Assembly: GCA_036936605.1 (NCBI GenBank)
Contig: JAUPFV010000004.1
Coordinates: forward strand, 287,474,009-287,538,008
Length of the DNA: 64,000 nucleotides
From: Limnanthes douglasii subsp. nivea
Lineage: Eukaryota > Streptophyta > Magnoliopsida > Brassicales > Limnanthaceae
Reading direction: 5' to 3'
Both the position numbers and the translations under genes were made by a program. Shown one piece after another: positions 45,576-57,227 of the stretch (the stretch's first letter is position 1; every line of letters begins with the position of its first letter). The notes beneath the pieces were generated by a model. It had not been told where the DNA came from. It did no database searches and saw only the letters and a program-made list of their open reading frames with translations.

Positions 45576-48283
45576 ATGTTTACAGCAAGAACTGCATTGA
45601 TCAAAGGTGGGTGGCTCAACCTGTCTGAGTTGGAGAGAGTACAGAAAGTTAAGAAGGAGAGACGAGTATCAGCAGGGCTACCTTCATCACCCGTTGACAA
45701 ACCAGTCGCCTCCGTTACAGAGTCATATCGAGGCTCGTCCTCCTCTAAAGGTACTAAGCCCAAAAAACTATTTCAATCCACCCTCTCGCCTATAGTCTCT
45801 GGTTCCTCAGTTCAGGAGTCAGTACCTGCTGTTGAGCCAGGAGTTACAGTCACAAGTGTTAGGAAACCTTCTCCTTTTATCGCTATGGGATCAGACACAG
45901 AGCACTCTCCGGAGAAGCTGGTGGTTAAGAGGACAAGCCGGTTGGTAAAGGGGCAAGCCTCCAAGAATACTCCCTCAAAATCGGGGGCAAAAAATAGCAG
46001 CTCTGGGTCCGGAGTGCCCCTCAGAGCTCCCCGGGAAAGACCATCCGGTCCGGAGGCGAGCAACCCAGTACTCCCAAGAGAGACCTCTGCCTCAGAGCCC
46101 CAGCCTGAGACTAGAGGTCAAGAAGACATTGAAAACCAGCAGTCCGGAAGCCAGGCTGTGCCAAGTTTGAGCCCTCCCCAGACCACTGCCACTTATATTC
46201 CTCCAACGATCATGGAGGAAAGAATGGAGGACTCAGTTGAAGAAGTCCCTTTTGAGTCTGAGCCATCCGGCCAGACTAGTAACACTGCTGCTGCCAGAAA
46301 AGATAAGGGCAAAGAAAAACTATGCTTGAGGCATCCAGATCTGCCGGAGTGTCTCGAAGGGAAGGTAGGGCCCTGTTTTTACAGGGTCGAACTTAAATAT
46401 CTCTTGGCCTTACAGAAGACCAAGTATGCTTTTATCCACACGGCCGAACTAGGTCGAATGCGCACAAAATGGGGGATCCCAGAAAACGTGAAGATAAGGA
46501 TTCCTATAGATCTTGAAACCCCTATAGATTGCAAGCTAAATGAGCTGGTCATCTTCACAGAGCTCTTCAACTGGGGACTCAGATTCCCATTGGACCCGGA
46601 GATCGTCAGATATTTTCACCTGGTCAAGCTCTGCCCGAGCCAGCTGAGCCCCAACGGTTGGTATACTCTGATGTCATGTATCATGGCATCTAGGCTGTCC
46701 GGGATCCCTCTACCTATGGAAGAGTTCGCAGCAGTGGCCAACCTTTGCAAACATCACCAATTCCCCTTCTACCATTTCAATATGGGGGACAACTTCAAGG
46801 CTGTCAATGATCTGTTGGAGTCTGAGAGCAAATGGAGGAGCCAGTTTTTGTTTGTCAGTGGCGCCTGGGAAAACGGCAAGAAGATCAAGGCCGGAGAGAA
46901 CCCAAGCCTCATCAGAAGCAGGTGGAGGAGTGACCGTAAGTTTCACACTTCAAATCTTTGTCCATTTCTTCCTTTTTTAAGTTGGTTTAAATTAACTGGT
47001 CTCTTTTTGTTTTAACATAACTGCCTAAGGAGTTCGGGGACTACTTGAAGGCCGGACAGGTCACTTGTAGCAAAATCAACGCCTGGGCCGCAGAGAACTG
47101 GGGGAACCGATTCCACAGTGCTTTCACAAGTGGAAATGTGACAAGGTCTTACCTGTGGAACACCACGGGTCGGAGAGATTTACGCTGGGAGGAGTTCACC
47201 ACTCAACCCTCTCCGAACACAGTGCTCAAGAGGTCCCATGAAGCAGATGGGACACTCTTCTTGCCAGGCCGGGCTAAAGCCCCAAGCAAAATGAAGGGCA
47301 AGAAGAAAGGCAAAAAGGTGGCGAGCAGTGCTAACCCTGCTGATGCTGAGAAGGATGCTCCAACTGACCCGGAGGGGCCGGCTCAGAGCCAAATTGATGC
47401 TGCTCTCTTTTAGGTAGTGGAGCAAGAGACTGTAAGGCAGGAAGCAGAACTCCCAAAATCTCCAAGGGCTTCCAAGAGGAATCGCAAGCAGGGGAGTGAA
47501 GGGGAAGACCAGGCAGCCAAGAAGAAGAAAAAGACTGCCAAAGGAGATGAGCTTGCTCTCTGGGATCCGGAGCCTTCTGTTAAGGTTGACCCTTCTGACC
47601 CAACACATGCTGAAGAGATCCCAAGGGACTTTCATACTGATGAAGTTGAGGGAGGAGAGCTCAACATGGATGAAGTAGACATCACCGGTCTTGGTGAACT
47701 TGGCGAATACTTCCTCAACCTCCCTAGAGACGACTTCGCAGGGCCTAGAGGAAACCATTAATGACCTCCGGGAGAAGCTGTCCGGTGTGGAGAAAGACCT
47801 TACTGCCTCAAAAGAAGAGACTAAGGCAAAAGACAAGATTATCACCAACCTGACCACTGACAAGATTGCTCTCGAGAATGCAGCATCCAAGGCTGCCGAG
47901 GAGAAAACCGTTTTGTTAAGGGATCAAGAGGCTACGATTAATGCCAAGATCAATTCCTATGCCAGCCAGATGATTAAAAGCGAAGAGCTATTGCTTGAGA
48001 AGGTGAGGTCTGACATGGTTCTACTCTTCCATGAAAAATTTCGGACAGGAACCTAGGGGACTTATGGCTCTATGTCGAGCCCGATGAACTTCCATACCAC
48101 ACAATGGCTGAAGGTGACAGGTATGGCTACTCTAGTGGCTCCTCAGTTGATGAAGAACACACTAGGGAGAGCCCAGACGAAGAGAAGGACGATCCCAAAG
48201 GTAAAAAGGTAGTCGAAGGGAAAAGCGACTTTGAGAGCAAGAAGACAGATAAAGGTGAGCCATCTTCAAAGGCTCAACCTTAA
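45576..48283 (+). CDS. Antisense accessory ORF (putative gypsy-type transposon protein)
   Basis: Not required for known retrotransposition steps; function unknown. The first frame (479 codons, 45576-47015) has a Ser/Pro-rich N-terminal half, then the conserved domain at about residues 250-460: YRVELKYLLALQKTKYAF, NWGLRFPLDPEIVRYF, SPNGWYTLMSCIMASRL and YHFNMGDNFKAVNDLLE. This matches the Transposase_28 ('putative gypsy type transposon') family. A probable intron starts at GTAAGTTTC (46936) and ends at CTAAG (47029), but the join is not in frame as read. The second part (47030-47761) has a lysine-rich nuclear-signal-like stretch (KGKKKGKK) and a TAG at 47411. The third (47745-48056) is a long coiled coil, and the acidic tail ends at 48283. 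Frame breaks may be introns or decay. Confidence 0.7.
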
Positions 48284-48775
48284 CCCACAATCTTCTTTGT
48301 TTATTTTTCATCTAAACTAAAGTCCTTGGAAGGCCAAGGTACTCTTTTTGTAATAGTGTCCGGGATTTGACCGGACAGGCTTTTTGTGTTTTACTTTGAC
48401 TGTTTAAAAGTCCTTGGAAGGCCAAGGCAAGTTTAAGTTATTTTATTTAATGAATATCTCTGTTTTGTGCAACCATCATTTTCTTTCATTGTTCATTTTA
48501 ATTTTGATAGCCAGAGTTTAAGTAGCTTTTAGATATTGCATTGTGAGAGTGTTTAAATTCTCCGGCTAGAGTTTAAATAGCATTTAGATATTTCAGTCCG
48601 GATAGTATGATAAGGGATTGGACTTCAAAAACACTTAGAAAATTTTGAAGAAGCCATCGAATTTTATTCAACAACCCGAACACCTCATTAAAACCTCTCC
48701 GCGCCACCGGGGAGGAAAGAGTATGCCCCCAAATATTTACATGGATGTTTAAACAAGTAAATATTTACACAAGTG
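48284..48775. other. Gap between antisense ORF and pol
   Basis: The region where the two convergent reading frames end. It contains the direct repeat AAAGTCCTTGGAAGGCCAAG at about 48,320 and 48,407, and short TTTAGATATT repeats. It would hold both transcription ends. No gene. Confidence 0.55.
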
Positions 48776-50008
48776 CTATTCCAGGTATATCCGGAGATGC
48801 TCAATATTCCAAGGATGAGTTAGAACTCTGCCATCTTTGTCTTCCAACCAATAAGTTGCAGGCTTGATTCTTTCAACCACCATATACGGACCCTCCTAGG
48901 TTGGGGCCAGCTTTCCGAAGAGATTTTCTTTAGTATGTAAGAAGACCTTCCTTAATACTTTATCCCCTGGTTGGAAATCTCTTCTTTTAACTTTGGAAGC
49001 AAACCTGCTCCTCATTAAGCCCTGATAGTGTGCAACTCTGAGGTGAGCCTTAACCCGTCTTTCTTCTATCAAATCAAGTTGATTTTTGATTGCCATCTCA
49101 TTAGTGTGTTTGGAGAAGTTGTGAACACGAAAGGAAGGGAGTGTCTTCTCTATGGGGGCTACTGCGTCCATCCCATAGACCAAGGCGAAGGGTGATTCTT
49201 GTGTTGCAGCCCCAGGTGTTGTTCAGTAGGCCCACAAGACTTCTTGCAAATAACTAGGCCACTTCCCATCAGCTCCTTCCAAATTCTTCTTTAACCCGGA
49301 GAGTATAGTTCTATTAGCCACTTCAACTTGCCCATTCGCTTGTGGGTGGAAAGGTGAGGAAAAACAATGCTGTATACCCCTTGAGGCACAGAAGCTCTCC
49401 ATTTCTCTATTGTCAAACTGTGGCCCATTGTCTGTTGTTATTTTCTGGGGGACACCAAATCTACAACATATATTGGATATAATTAATTTTATGACAGCTT
49501 TTGACGTTGTCCCTGCCAGGGGGGTTGCTTCTATCCACTTCGAGAAGTAGTCTATGGCCACAATTATAGTTTTGCGCCCTCCGGACGCCACGGGGAGAGG
49601 CCCTACTAAATCCAACCCCCATCGAGCGAAGGGAATGGGCTCAGAAATGGACTCTAGAGGAATGGCTGGTACATGAATTTCATTGCTGTACCTTTGGCAT
49701 GGGTCACACATCTTCACCAATTCCTTAGCATCTTTCATGATCGATGGCCAATAGTATCCGGAGAGTAATACTCTTCTTGTTAAAGCTCTAAATCCACAAT
49801 GGGCTGATCCATCACCATCATGCAATTCGGAGAGGACCACTTGTGACTCATCATCCCCCAAACAACGTATGAGAGGTTTAATGTAGGACTTTTTGTACAA
49901 CACTTCTCTTAATATGATAAACCCACGAGCCTTGTGTTTCAACGTTCTGGCTCGTGACTTATCTGAAGGCACGACACCATAGGACAAATATTGTAGGAGA
50001 GGAAATCT
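48776..50008 (-). pseudogene. Tat integrase
   Basis: Continues the single gag-pol frame. HHCC-type zinc binding is visible at LHDGDGSAHCGFRA to CDPCQRY. The catalytic core has the DDE set: Asp in WGLDLVGPLP, Asp in TDNGPQFDN and Glu in QANGQVEVANR. The C-terminal part (EERRVKAHLRVAHYQ; GDKVLRKV) ends HLRIYLE before the natural TAG at 48776. It is broken by stop codons at 49223 and 48896, and the preceding stop is at 50009. The catalytic residues are intact, so damage is limited to nonsense changes. Confidence 0.9.
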
Positions 50009-51931
50009 CTAGTCTTGAGGCTGTTTCACTTGTATTTCAAAAATTTCCTCTTCTTTACCCTTACTAAGTTGAATAGAAGGGCTTTCAAGCACATGGATCC
50101 ATGGGTATGACTCCGTATATGCTATGGTTGCCAATGAGTCTGTTAGCTCATTTTCTGCCTGGGGAATGTGCTTATAGACAACAGCTTTAAACTTTAGTGC
50201 TTCATTCTTGAGGAGGAGTAAATACTTCACAAGGTGCTCATTTCTAGCCTCAGATTGGCCTAAGGCATGGTGGATAAGCAATTGGGAGTCACTTAGCAGC
50301 TTGACCCTCTTAGCCCCACAAATGTAGGCTAACTTTAACCCAGCTATAGCTGCTTCATATTCGGACTCGTTATTAGATGCACTGAAAGCAAAACAAATAG
50401 CCTGGTACATATTGTCTCCATATGGGGAAGTTAAATATATTCCTGCACCACATCCCATAGTGCTAGATCCACCGTCTGCTCGGACGATCCACATTTTCTT
50501 ATCTTTTATATCAGTAGCTTGCTCTGAATCCCTATCGGAGTGGAATTCAACCAGAAAGTCAGCCACAGCTTGGGCTTTTACTGCTGTCCGGGGAGCAAAG
50601 TCTATGTCGAAGTCCCCCAACTCTACTGACCACTTAGTCATTTTGCTCGAAATGTCTACTTTTTGAAGGACATTCTTTAAGGGAAAAGAGGTCCGGACGA
50701 TGATAGGATGAGCCTGGAAATAAGGCCTCATCTTCCTTGCAGCTATCACCAGGGCTAATGCCATTTTTTCAAGTTTCAAGTAACGCCTCTCAGCATCTAT
50801 TAAGCTCTTGCTGATGTAGTACACTGGGTGGGGATGTCTATCGACCTCTCTTACTAGCACAGCACTGATGGCACAACTTGAAACTGCCAAATATACGAAG
50901 AGAGTCTCCCCATCAACTGGTTTGAACAAAGTTTTAGGGGAGGACATGTGTTTCTTGATTTTATTGAAAGCCTCATCACATTGTGGGGTCCACTCGAGCC
51001 CCTTTGCACCCTTCAAAGTTTGAAAGAAAGGAGCACACCTGTCCGAAGACCTGGAGATAAATCTGTTTAAGGCTGCTAATCTCCCCGTTAATCGTTGTAC
51101 TTGTTTAATGTTTCGAGGAGGCTCCATTTGGAATAGAGCATTGAGCTGGTCCGGATCGGGCTGTATTCCATGTTCACTTATGATATACCCTAGAAACTTC
51201 CCGGACTGTACTCCGAAGACACATTTTTCAGGGTTTAATTTCAAATTCACTTTTACCAAGTTGGCAAAAGTTTCTTGGAGATCAGACAAGTGCAACTGCT
51301 CATCTACAATTTTCACCATCATATCGTCAATGTATACATCCATATTTCTTCCAATTTGATCAGCAAATGCCTTGTTGACTAACCTCTGATAAGTAGCCCC
51401 AGCATTTTTCAAACCAAATGGCATCACCTTATAGCAATGTAGACCCCTGTCAGTGACAAACGTGGTATGCTCTTGATCCTTCGGATCTACTTGAATCTGA
51501 TTGTACCCTAAGAAGGCATCCATAAAGGAAAGCAGCTTGTTCCCAGAGGTAGAGTCTACTAACTGATCTATCCGAGGGACCGGATACAGATCTTTTGGGA
51601 AAGCTCTATTGAAATCAGTGAAGTCAATGCACATGCGTCATTTGCCATTCTTCTTTTTCACCAAGACATGATTGGCAGTCCACAAAGGGTATTGAGGTTC
51701 CTTAATGTGCCCCATCTTTGTGAGTCTGTCAACTTCTTGTACAATGACATCAGCCTTTTCTTTGGAAAAAGCTCTTCTTTTTTGAACTACTGGAGCTACA
51801 TTTCTCCGGACGGATAAGTGGTGTGATATCACTTCTGATGGAACCCCAGTTACATCAGCATTGCACCAAGCAAAAACGTGCTGATGGTCTTTCAAAAACT
51901 TCAACATTTCCTTTTTCAACATTGGCGGCAT
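50009..51931 (-). pseudogene. Tat reverse transcriptase and dual RNase H
   Basis: RT landmarks: QEVDRLTKMGHIKE, FTDFNRAFPKDLYP, MPFGLKNAGATYQR and the catalytic YIDD at 51323-51334. Then comes the RT-linked RNase H (FVYLAVSS to RYLKLEKMALAL). A second RNase H at about 50050-50500 has Asp in RADGGSS, Glu in NESEYEA, Asp in LSDSQL and Asp in ELTDSLA. Two RNase H regions in tandem are the mark of the Tat group. A TGA at 51638 falls just before RMCIDF, and a TAG ends the piece at 50009. Confidence 0.92.
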
Positions 51932-52120
51932 CTTGGACCCTATCTTGACACTTTTACCATCTTCCAGGAAGTGCGTTTCTACCTCTTCGATTGGTATTAA
52001 TACTCCAGGGGTCTCTCTGGGGTCATCAATTTCACCCTCTCCCCAAGAATGGCCCTCAAACTGCTATTGTTCGTTAATACGGACTGCCCCCAGCGTTCGA
52101 GGAGCCAGGGCAGTAGCATA

Positions 52121-53053
52121 TCATTCTCTTGCAATCTTTTGGCTGCTCCGGACGACTCCAACCTGTCCCTGAACAGCATACTTCAAGCACTGATGGACTG
52201 TTGAAGCCACTGCATGCATCCTAGAGAGCCAAAACCTCCCTAGAATGGCATTATAGCAAGTGGGACAATCCACCACAATAAAGAGTATTCTGACCATCTT
52301 CTTGAAAGGGCCCTTGCCCAATAACACCTTTTGTTCGAACTCTCCGATCACATCTGCTGAGCTGCCCGTAAAGCCCACGATTGACCTGTCCGAATTCTGA
52401 ATTACAGCGGGGTTTTTCATTTTCTTGTAAGTGGTTAGGAAAAGGATATTGGTTGAGCTTCTAGTATCCACCAGGATTCGTCTTATTTCATTGCCCCCAA
52501 TAGATGCTCCTATGACAACAGCATCCTCATGAGGACCACTAATGTTTCTTAAATCATCTTCATCAAACACAATGAAGAGAAATGAGTTTGGTGACTGATA
52601 AGATGCCATGCCTCCTTCTAGCTGGGAGGCTAAAGTATGAACATGCCTCTTTCTTGAAGAAGCAGTAGGAGCTGTCATAGTGTCCCCTCCGAAAATTGTA
52701 AGCGACTCAAAAAACTTGATGAGCCCGGAGACCGACCTAGAACATTCCTCTATAGCACCCACTCTGTTCCAAGTTGGATCGGGATCCAAGTACTCAGATT
52801 CCACGTCAAACCTTTCAACTATAACCATGGCTCCCTCCGGAGCAGCATTACTTGGACCAACCCGGTGAGTGTTATCAGGTCTGTTACCCCCTCTTCTTTT
52901 CACATAGGCCCCCAGCTTTCCCCTTTCAATCAAGTTTTGAACTTCTTGTTTCAAAGCTATGCAATCATCGGTGGTATGACCAATATCATTGTGATATTGG
53001 AAAAAAAAGTTGTTGTGATGCTCTCTGGGAGAGTGCAATGTTGTCGGTCTCCG
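52121..53053 (-). pseudogene. Tat gag C-terminal zinc knuckle and aspartic protease
   Basis: FFFQYHNDIGHTTDDC is a CCHC-like knuckle whose first Cys is replaced by Phe. The retropepsin follows, but its active-site triad reads VDTRSS (codon AGA at 52460-52462) instead of the family's DTG, so the protease should be inactive. The later strand motif YNAILGRFWL is present. Stops lie at 53054, 52121 and 52064. Confidence 0.88.
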
Positions 53054-53242
53054 TTAATGCACCTCATCTTTTGTTTTATCAAAGATAGTGGCCACGCTTT
53101 CTTTTAACTCAGCGAACCACTCCGGTTGGACCCATGGCCCTCTCTTGTTTCTGGATTGTTGACTTTGAGCTGGAGCAGCTGGCTGAGACTGAGCTTTTGC
53201 CCTACCATGCCCCTGTCCGGTCTCTCTTGCTTTGTTCCCGGA

Positions 53243-54382
53243 CTAATTCTGATTTGGAGTTGGTGCCACTGGGGTGGATCTCACCTGCCTGTGCACCCTG
53301 GTTTTCTTTGTTTCATCGACGTTTATTTGTTTGCCAACCTGATTCAGCAACCCTCCCCATGTCATGGCCTTCTTTCTGGTCACCGAATTAGCTAGATTGC
53401 CTGGGTTGAAACCATATCTCAGGGATGCTATTGCTACCTGTTGGAAGCAATCAGCCAACCCATTTTTTATGTTCACAAAACGACTTATGTATTCTTTCAA
53501 GGACTCATTTGGCTCCTGGGCACAATGGATTATGGTGTCTCCATTGCCCTTCAGCTCTTTACTCCCTACGAACTGCATTCGAAAGGCCACCCAAAACGTA
53601 TCGAAATCTTTAATAAAATCCTGAGGTAGGCTGTTGTACCATTTCAGAGCACTCCCCGTAAATGATTGGGAGAATGCCCTACAAAGTAGTTTATCATCGT
53701 CATCAAAGTTCATCATGAAGTTCTTGAATTGCTCCAGATGGTTGTCCGGATTAGTACTGCCATCGTACTTCTCTATTTTAGTGCTGTCAAACCTCTTGGG
53801 GAGGTTTCCGGACAGGATTTTAGAAGACAGTGGAGACTGCCTCCAATTCCTTCCACGACTGAACACACTATCCTCATTGGGGGTTGCAAAGATACCTGGC
53901 TCATCGTGGAAAGCAAAGGGATCCATCAGCATCTTGTCCGTATACCTCCGGTGGTGAGATGATCCCTTGGCAATATGTATTTTCATTCTTCCATGCCTGT
54001 CTTTTTTTCTTGAATATTTCTTAACCTGCTTTTGTTTTTTCCTGGTTCGACCCTCATCGCTGCTAGAGGACAAGGATTTTTCATTTCCCTCACTGTCCGA
54101 AGAGCTACATGAAGATTCTGAGCTCGAGTCAGAACTCTCCACAGGCTTGGACCGGTGAGACTTTTTGGAATTGGCATGAGTCTTTTTGGTGCTCACATGA
54201 GTTTTGGAAGCCTCATGCTCTCTGGGGTTATCGGTGTGATGAGCAACTGATGCTTTGGATTTTTCTTCCCTCAGAGCTTCTATTTCACACTTTAGCCTGT
54301 CACGCTCTTCGATAGTGTATTCATCGTTCTCTTCCACCACTTCGAGTAAAGCCGGTGGTAGCTCTGGATTGTCCGGATTCAT
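53243..54382 (-). pseudogene. Tat gag
   Basis: 379 codons from MNPDNPELPP to a TAG at 53243; the same frame continues beyond. It has an N-terminal helix (EERDRLKCEIEALREEK), a Ser/Lys-rich middle, and the retrotransposon gag domain at about residues 190-330 (FDDDDKLLCRAFSQSF, SALKWYNSLPQDF, GSKELKGNGDTIIHC, FVNIKNGLADCF). Gag forms the particle that packages element RNA. This frame alone could be translated. The same domain is recognisable at 542, 24466 and 60860 in the decayed elements. Confidence 0.9.
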
Positions 54383-54455
54383 TCAGATAGATTTCTTTTA
54401 AATGGTTTTGAATGCTTGATTCAGGTACCCTTTCCTCCCACTGTGGTCGCCAATT

Positions 54456-54888
54456 TGGTGTGGATAATAATCGCTTGAGGGTAGGCTGGTAATTTCAGTT
54501 GGTGTTTTATGCTGGTGTGTGGGTGTTTTAAGTGTTTAGAGAGTAGAGAGATAATTAAGCAGCTTGGTAGCAGTTAATTTTCATTACCCCTAGTTAATGC
54601 GGGTGGTTGGGTATTTATAGTGTGATGTTTGGGCCCTTATGGGCTTTCGGGTCATGTTTAATGGACCCGGGTCATGTTCAAAGACCCATGAGCTCTAAGT
54701 AGGAGAGAAAGTAGCTTAGTCAAGAAGTGTTTAGGTTTTTTAGTACTTTTGTCATATTTCGAACAGTCCTATGGTCATAGTGTTCGAAGTGATCTGTCCG
54801 GTCCATGTGACCTGTCCGATCTGTCCGGTCCGGAGGCTTTGGACTGATCTGTCCCTGTCCCGGGAGCATGCTGAATTCGGACTCATCA
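54456..54888 (-). repeat. 5' LTR of the full-length Tat element
   Basis: 433 bp, same ends as the other LTR. A TATTTATAG box at about 54,611-54,619 could serve transcription in the plus direction. The primer-binding site lies immediately to the left (54436-54455 on the minus strand). Confidence 0.95.
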
Positions 54889-56085
54889 TTGAGTGTGGGT
54901 CGAGAGTTGAAATATTCTTTTGATGGTAAGTAGGTACGACTCTGGAAATTACGGGAATATTCCTCGATTGTTTTATTCTTGCGAAAAAATTAGAAAACCT
55001 AGGTTAAAACAAAAGACACCTAATGTGAAGAGAAGAAAGTCAAGTACCAAAAAAATAAATTATTTGTTTTTACTAAGAGCTCATCCTTTCGACAATGATG
55101 TATGGTATTTGGTAGTTTCATGCGATAGGCATAACCACCCGCCATCTGAATATTTAGAAAGTTATCCTCAAACAAGAAAACTTACTTCGGCCGAAGAAGA
55201 TTTGGTGAAGAATTTATCTATACGTGGTGCCACTCCTCGTAATATTCTACCCGCTATAAGGATATTAATCCTCATAACGTGTCTAACATGCGTAACATTT
55301 ACAATGATAGACAAAAACACCGTACAATGGAAAAGTGCGGTCAATCCCAACTTCAATATTTGTTGGGTAAGAAGAAGAAGAAAAATTACATTGAATGGCG
55401 TAGAACGGGAAGTGAAGGGTCTCAAATAATCACCGAATTATTTTTTGCACATCCGTGGTCTATTGATCTTCTTAAGACATTTTTGAAGGTCCTTATTATG
55501 GATAGTGCGTATAAGACGACGAGATACAAGATGCCATTTTTAAAATAGTTGGTGTTACGTCAACCAACATCACATTTGCGATCGCTCTTGTTTTCTTGAG
55601 TCATGAAAATGTTGAAAATTACATGTGAGCATTAGAACGTTTGCGTTTGCTAATGTCGGAAAACCAATGTCGTTTACCTAATATTATGGTGACGGATAGG
55701 TGACTGACGTTAATGAAAGAAATTGACATCATATTTCTGAAAGTGACATACATGCTATGTAGATGACACATAGAAAAAAATCATAATGAAGACTAAGAAA
55801 TTTTTTACTGCAGAAAATCTGTTCCATGGATTTTAAGCATCTTGGAATACATTTGTGTATTCAGACACCGTAAGAAAGTTGAACTCAAACATCGAGTGTA
55901 TGAAAGAAGAATACAAGGCATACCTCAGATTTTATCATGACGAAAATGTATGGTAGCATGTTGAGACCGCACTAAAAGAATAAATCTTATCGGACCTACC
56001 TCTGTATGACAAACTTTACGATGAACATGAAAAGGTTGATGCTGAACTACGTTGCCTAGATTGCTATGTCCTAATTTCCCTTTAA
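54889..56085 (+). pseudogene. MULE/FAR1 transposase pseudogene, 3' part (copy 2)
   Basis: Resumes after the Tat element with SVGRELKYS. It lacks the stop at the YLIVS position of copy 1, so 54920-55429 is open for 169 codons (RRKSSTKKINYLF; VSCDRHNHPPSEYLE; LTSAEEDLVKNLSIRG), then shifts frame near 55,243. The catalytic part (VLIMDSAYKTTRYK) is at about 55,490. Stops and shifts follow, as in copy 1. Confidence 0.8.
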
Positions 56086-56457
56086 ACAATTGGATGACTA
56101 TTCCAAACAATTGTTAATGTTTTCAAATGCATCATATATATGTATATAATTTCAAACAACATTACATATACGTTTCTAACGCTAAAAGGCGTTCCGCCCC
56201 TTATGAACAAAAGAAAAGATATTGGCATCGCTCACTTCATGGCAATCACTACATTGAGGTACGAGTGCCTTTTCACTACTATATTTGTTATATTATTTCG
56301 TACTAGTGTACTAATCGATTTTTTTAAAGGTTACCAAAAGAATGAACAAACACTCGTGTCTATATAAGCTTACTCAAAAAGAACGAAAAAACACTCATAT
56401 TTATATAATCCAGTATCTTAATTTATTCAAGTAAACTTACACATATACAATCGGATG

Positions 56458-56831
56458 GGCTTAAATCGTTGTCTAGTCCTTCGACTATCACGTTTTCTTT
56501 ATTTAGTCCCCCGACTAAAAAATCACCGGTGAGTGTCCCTCGACTATCCCATTTTCTTTCATTTAGTCCTTCGCCTTTAAAATCATCGGTGAGGGTCCCT
56601 GGACTTTGCAAATTCTATAAATTTAGTCCCTGCATCTAAGAAAAAACCCCAAATCAAGGACTAAATTTATAGATTTTTTTAAAGTCCAGGGACCCTCACC
56701 GGTGATTTTAAAGTCGAAGGACTAAATGAAAGAAAATGAGATAGTCGAAGGATCCTCACCGATGATTGTTTAGTCGAGAGACTAAATGAAAGAAAATGTG
56801 ATAGTCGATGGACTATTTCTTGATTTAAATC
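56458..56831. mobile_element. Mutator-like foldback MITE
   Basis: A 374-bp nearly palindromic element with two arms of about 180 bp (left GGGCTTAAATC and CTAGTCCTTCGACTATCAC; right the reverse complement with changes). The 10-bp target duplication CAATCGGATG lies at 56448-56457 and 56832-56841. The uninterrupted paralogous sites are at 15,960 and 13,727. A 9-10-bp duplication and long inverted repeats fit the Mutator superfamily. It is non-coding; the minus-strand frame through it is incidental. Confidence 0.88.
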
Positions 56832-56841
56832 CAATCGGATG

Positions 56842-56995
56842 TATGAAAAAACCTATGTTACCTGATGACAAATTCTTCAAGAACTCAGATGTATGAACAG
56901 AACTTGCTACTTGATTGAATAGGAAAGGTCACTTCGGATCGAGAAAGGAAGTAGTTGCTCGGATTTTGAAAATAAAAAATAAAAAAACATTGCGA
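56842..56995 (-). pseudogene. Exon-like fragment downstream of F-box B'
   Basis: Decayed copy of the 15949-16140 fragment (QVASSVHTSEFLKN-like reading), immediately right of the foldback MITE. Confidence 0.35.
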
Positions 56996-57227
56996 ATCGG
57001 CAAACTAGGTAGTTCGTCCGGAATAAACTATGCACTATACACGTGGACTACGTGTATTTTACATTAACAAATCAACATCGATTTATAAATAAATTTTGGG
57101 CTCCTTTAGTTCCCAGGACATTTAAAATGCCACCGAATACATAGAATTTAGGTTCATGCAAACTATAAAACAGAACTGAATGGCCAGTTTCTCTCCTTTG
57201 TTTGTTTGTTTGTTTGAAACATTACTT

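Larger units (their letters stand above)
44710..54888 (-). mobile_element. Full-length Tat-type Ty3/gypsy retrotransposon with antisense ORF
   Basis: A 10,179-bp element flanked by TTGAG on both sides (44705-44709 and 54889-54893). The uninterrupted site is at 14365-14375. Minus-strand order: 5' LTR (54456-54888), primer-binding site TTGGCGACCACAGTGGGAG, gag, protease, RT, two RNase H regions, integrase, a 0.5-kb gap, a convergent plus-strand antisense ORF (45576-48283), polypurine tract (AAAAAGGGGC), 3' LTR. Dual RNase H and the antisense ORF between pol and the 3' LTR place it in the Tat group (Retand-like). The tRNA used as primer cannot be assigned with confidence by eye. Confidence 0.95.

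Noticed and set aside
45440..45763. 107-codon minus-strand ORF over the antisense ORF start
   Set aside because: It overlaps the TATA box and start of a much longer ORF whose relative at 38297 confirms the plus-strand reading.
47180..47890. 236-codon minus-strand ORF inside the antisense ORF region
   Set aside because: It lies opposite the charged, lysine-rich and coiled-coil part of the plus-strand ORF and has a hydrophobic, low-information composition typical of a complement frame.
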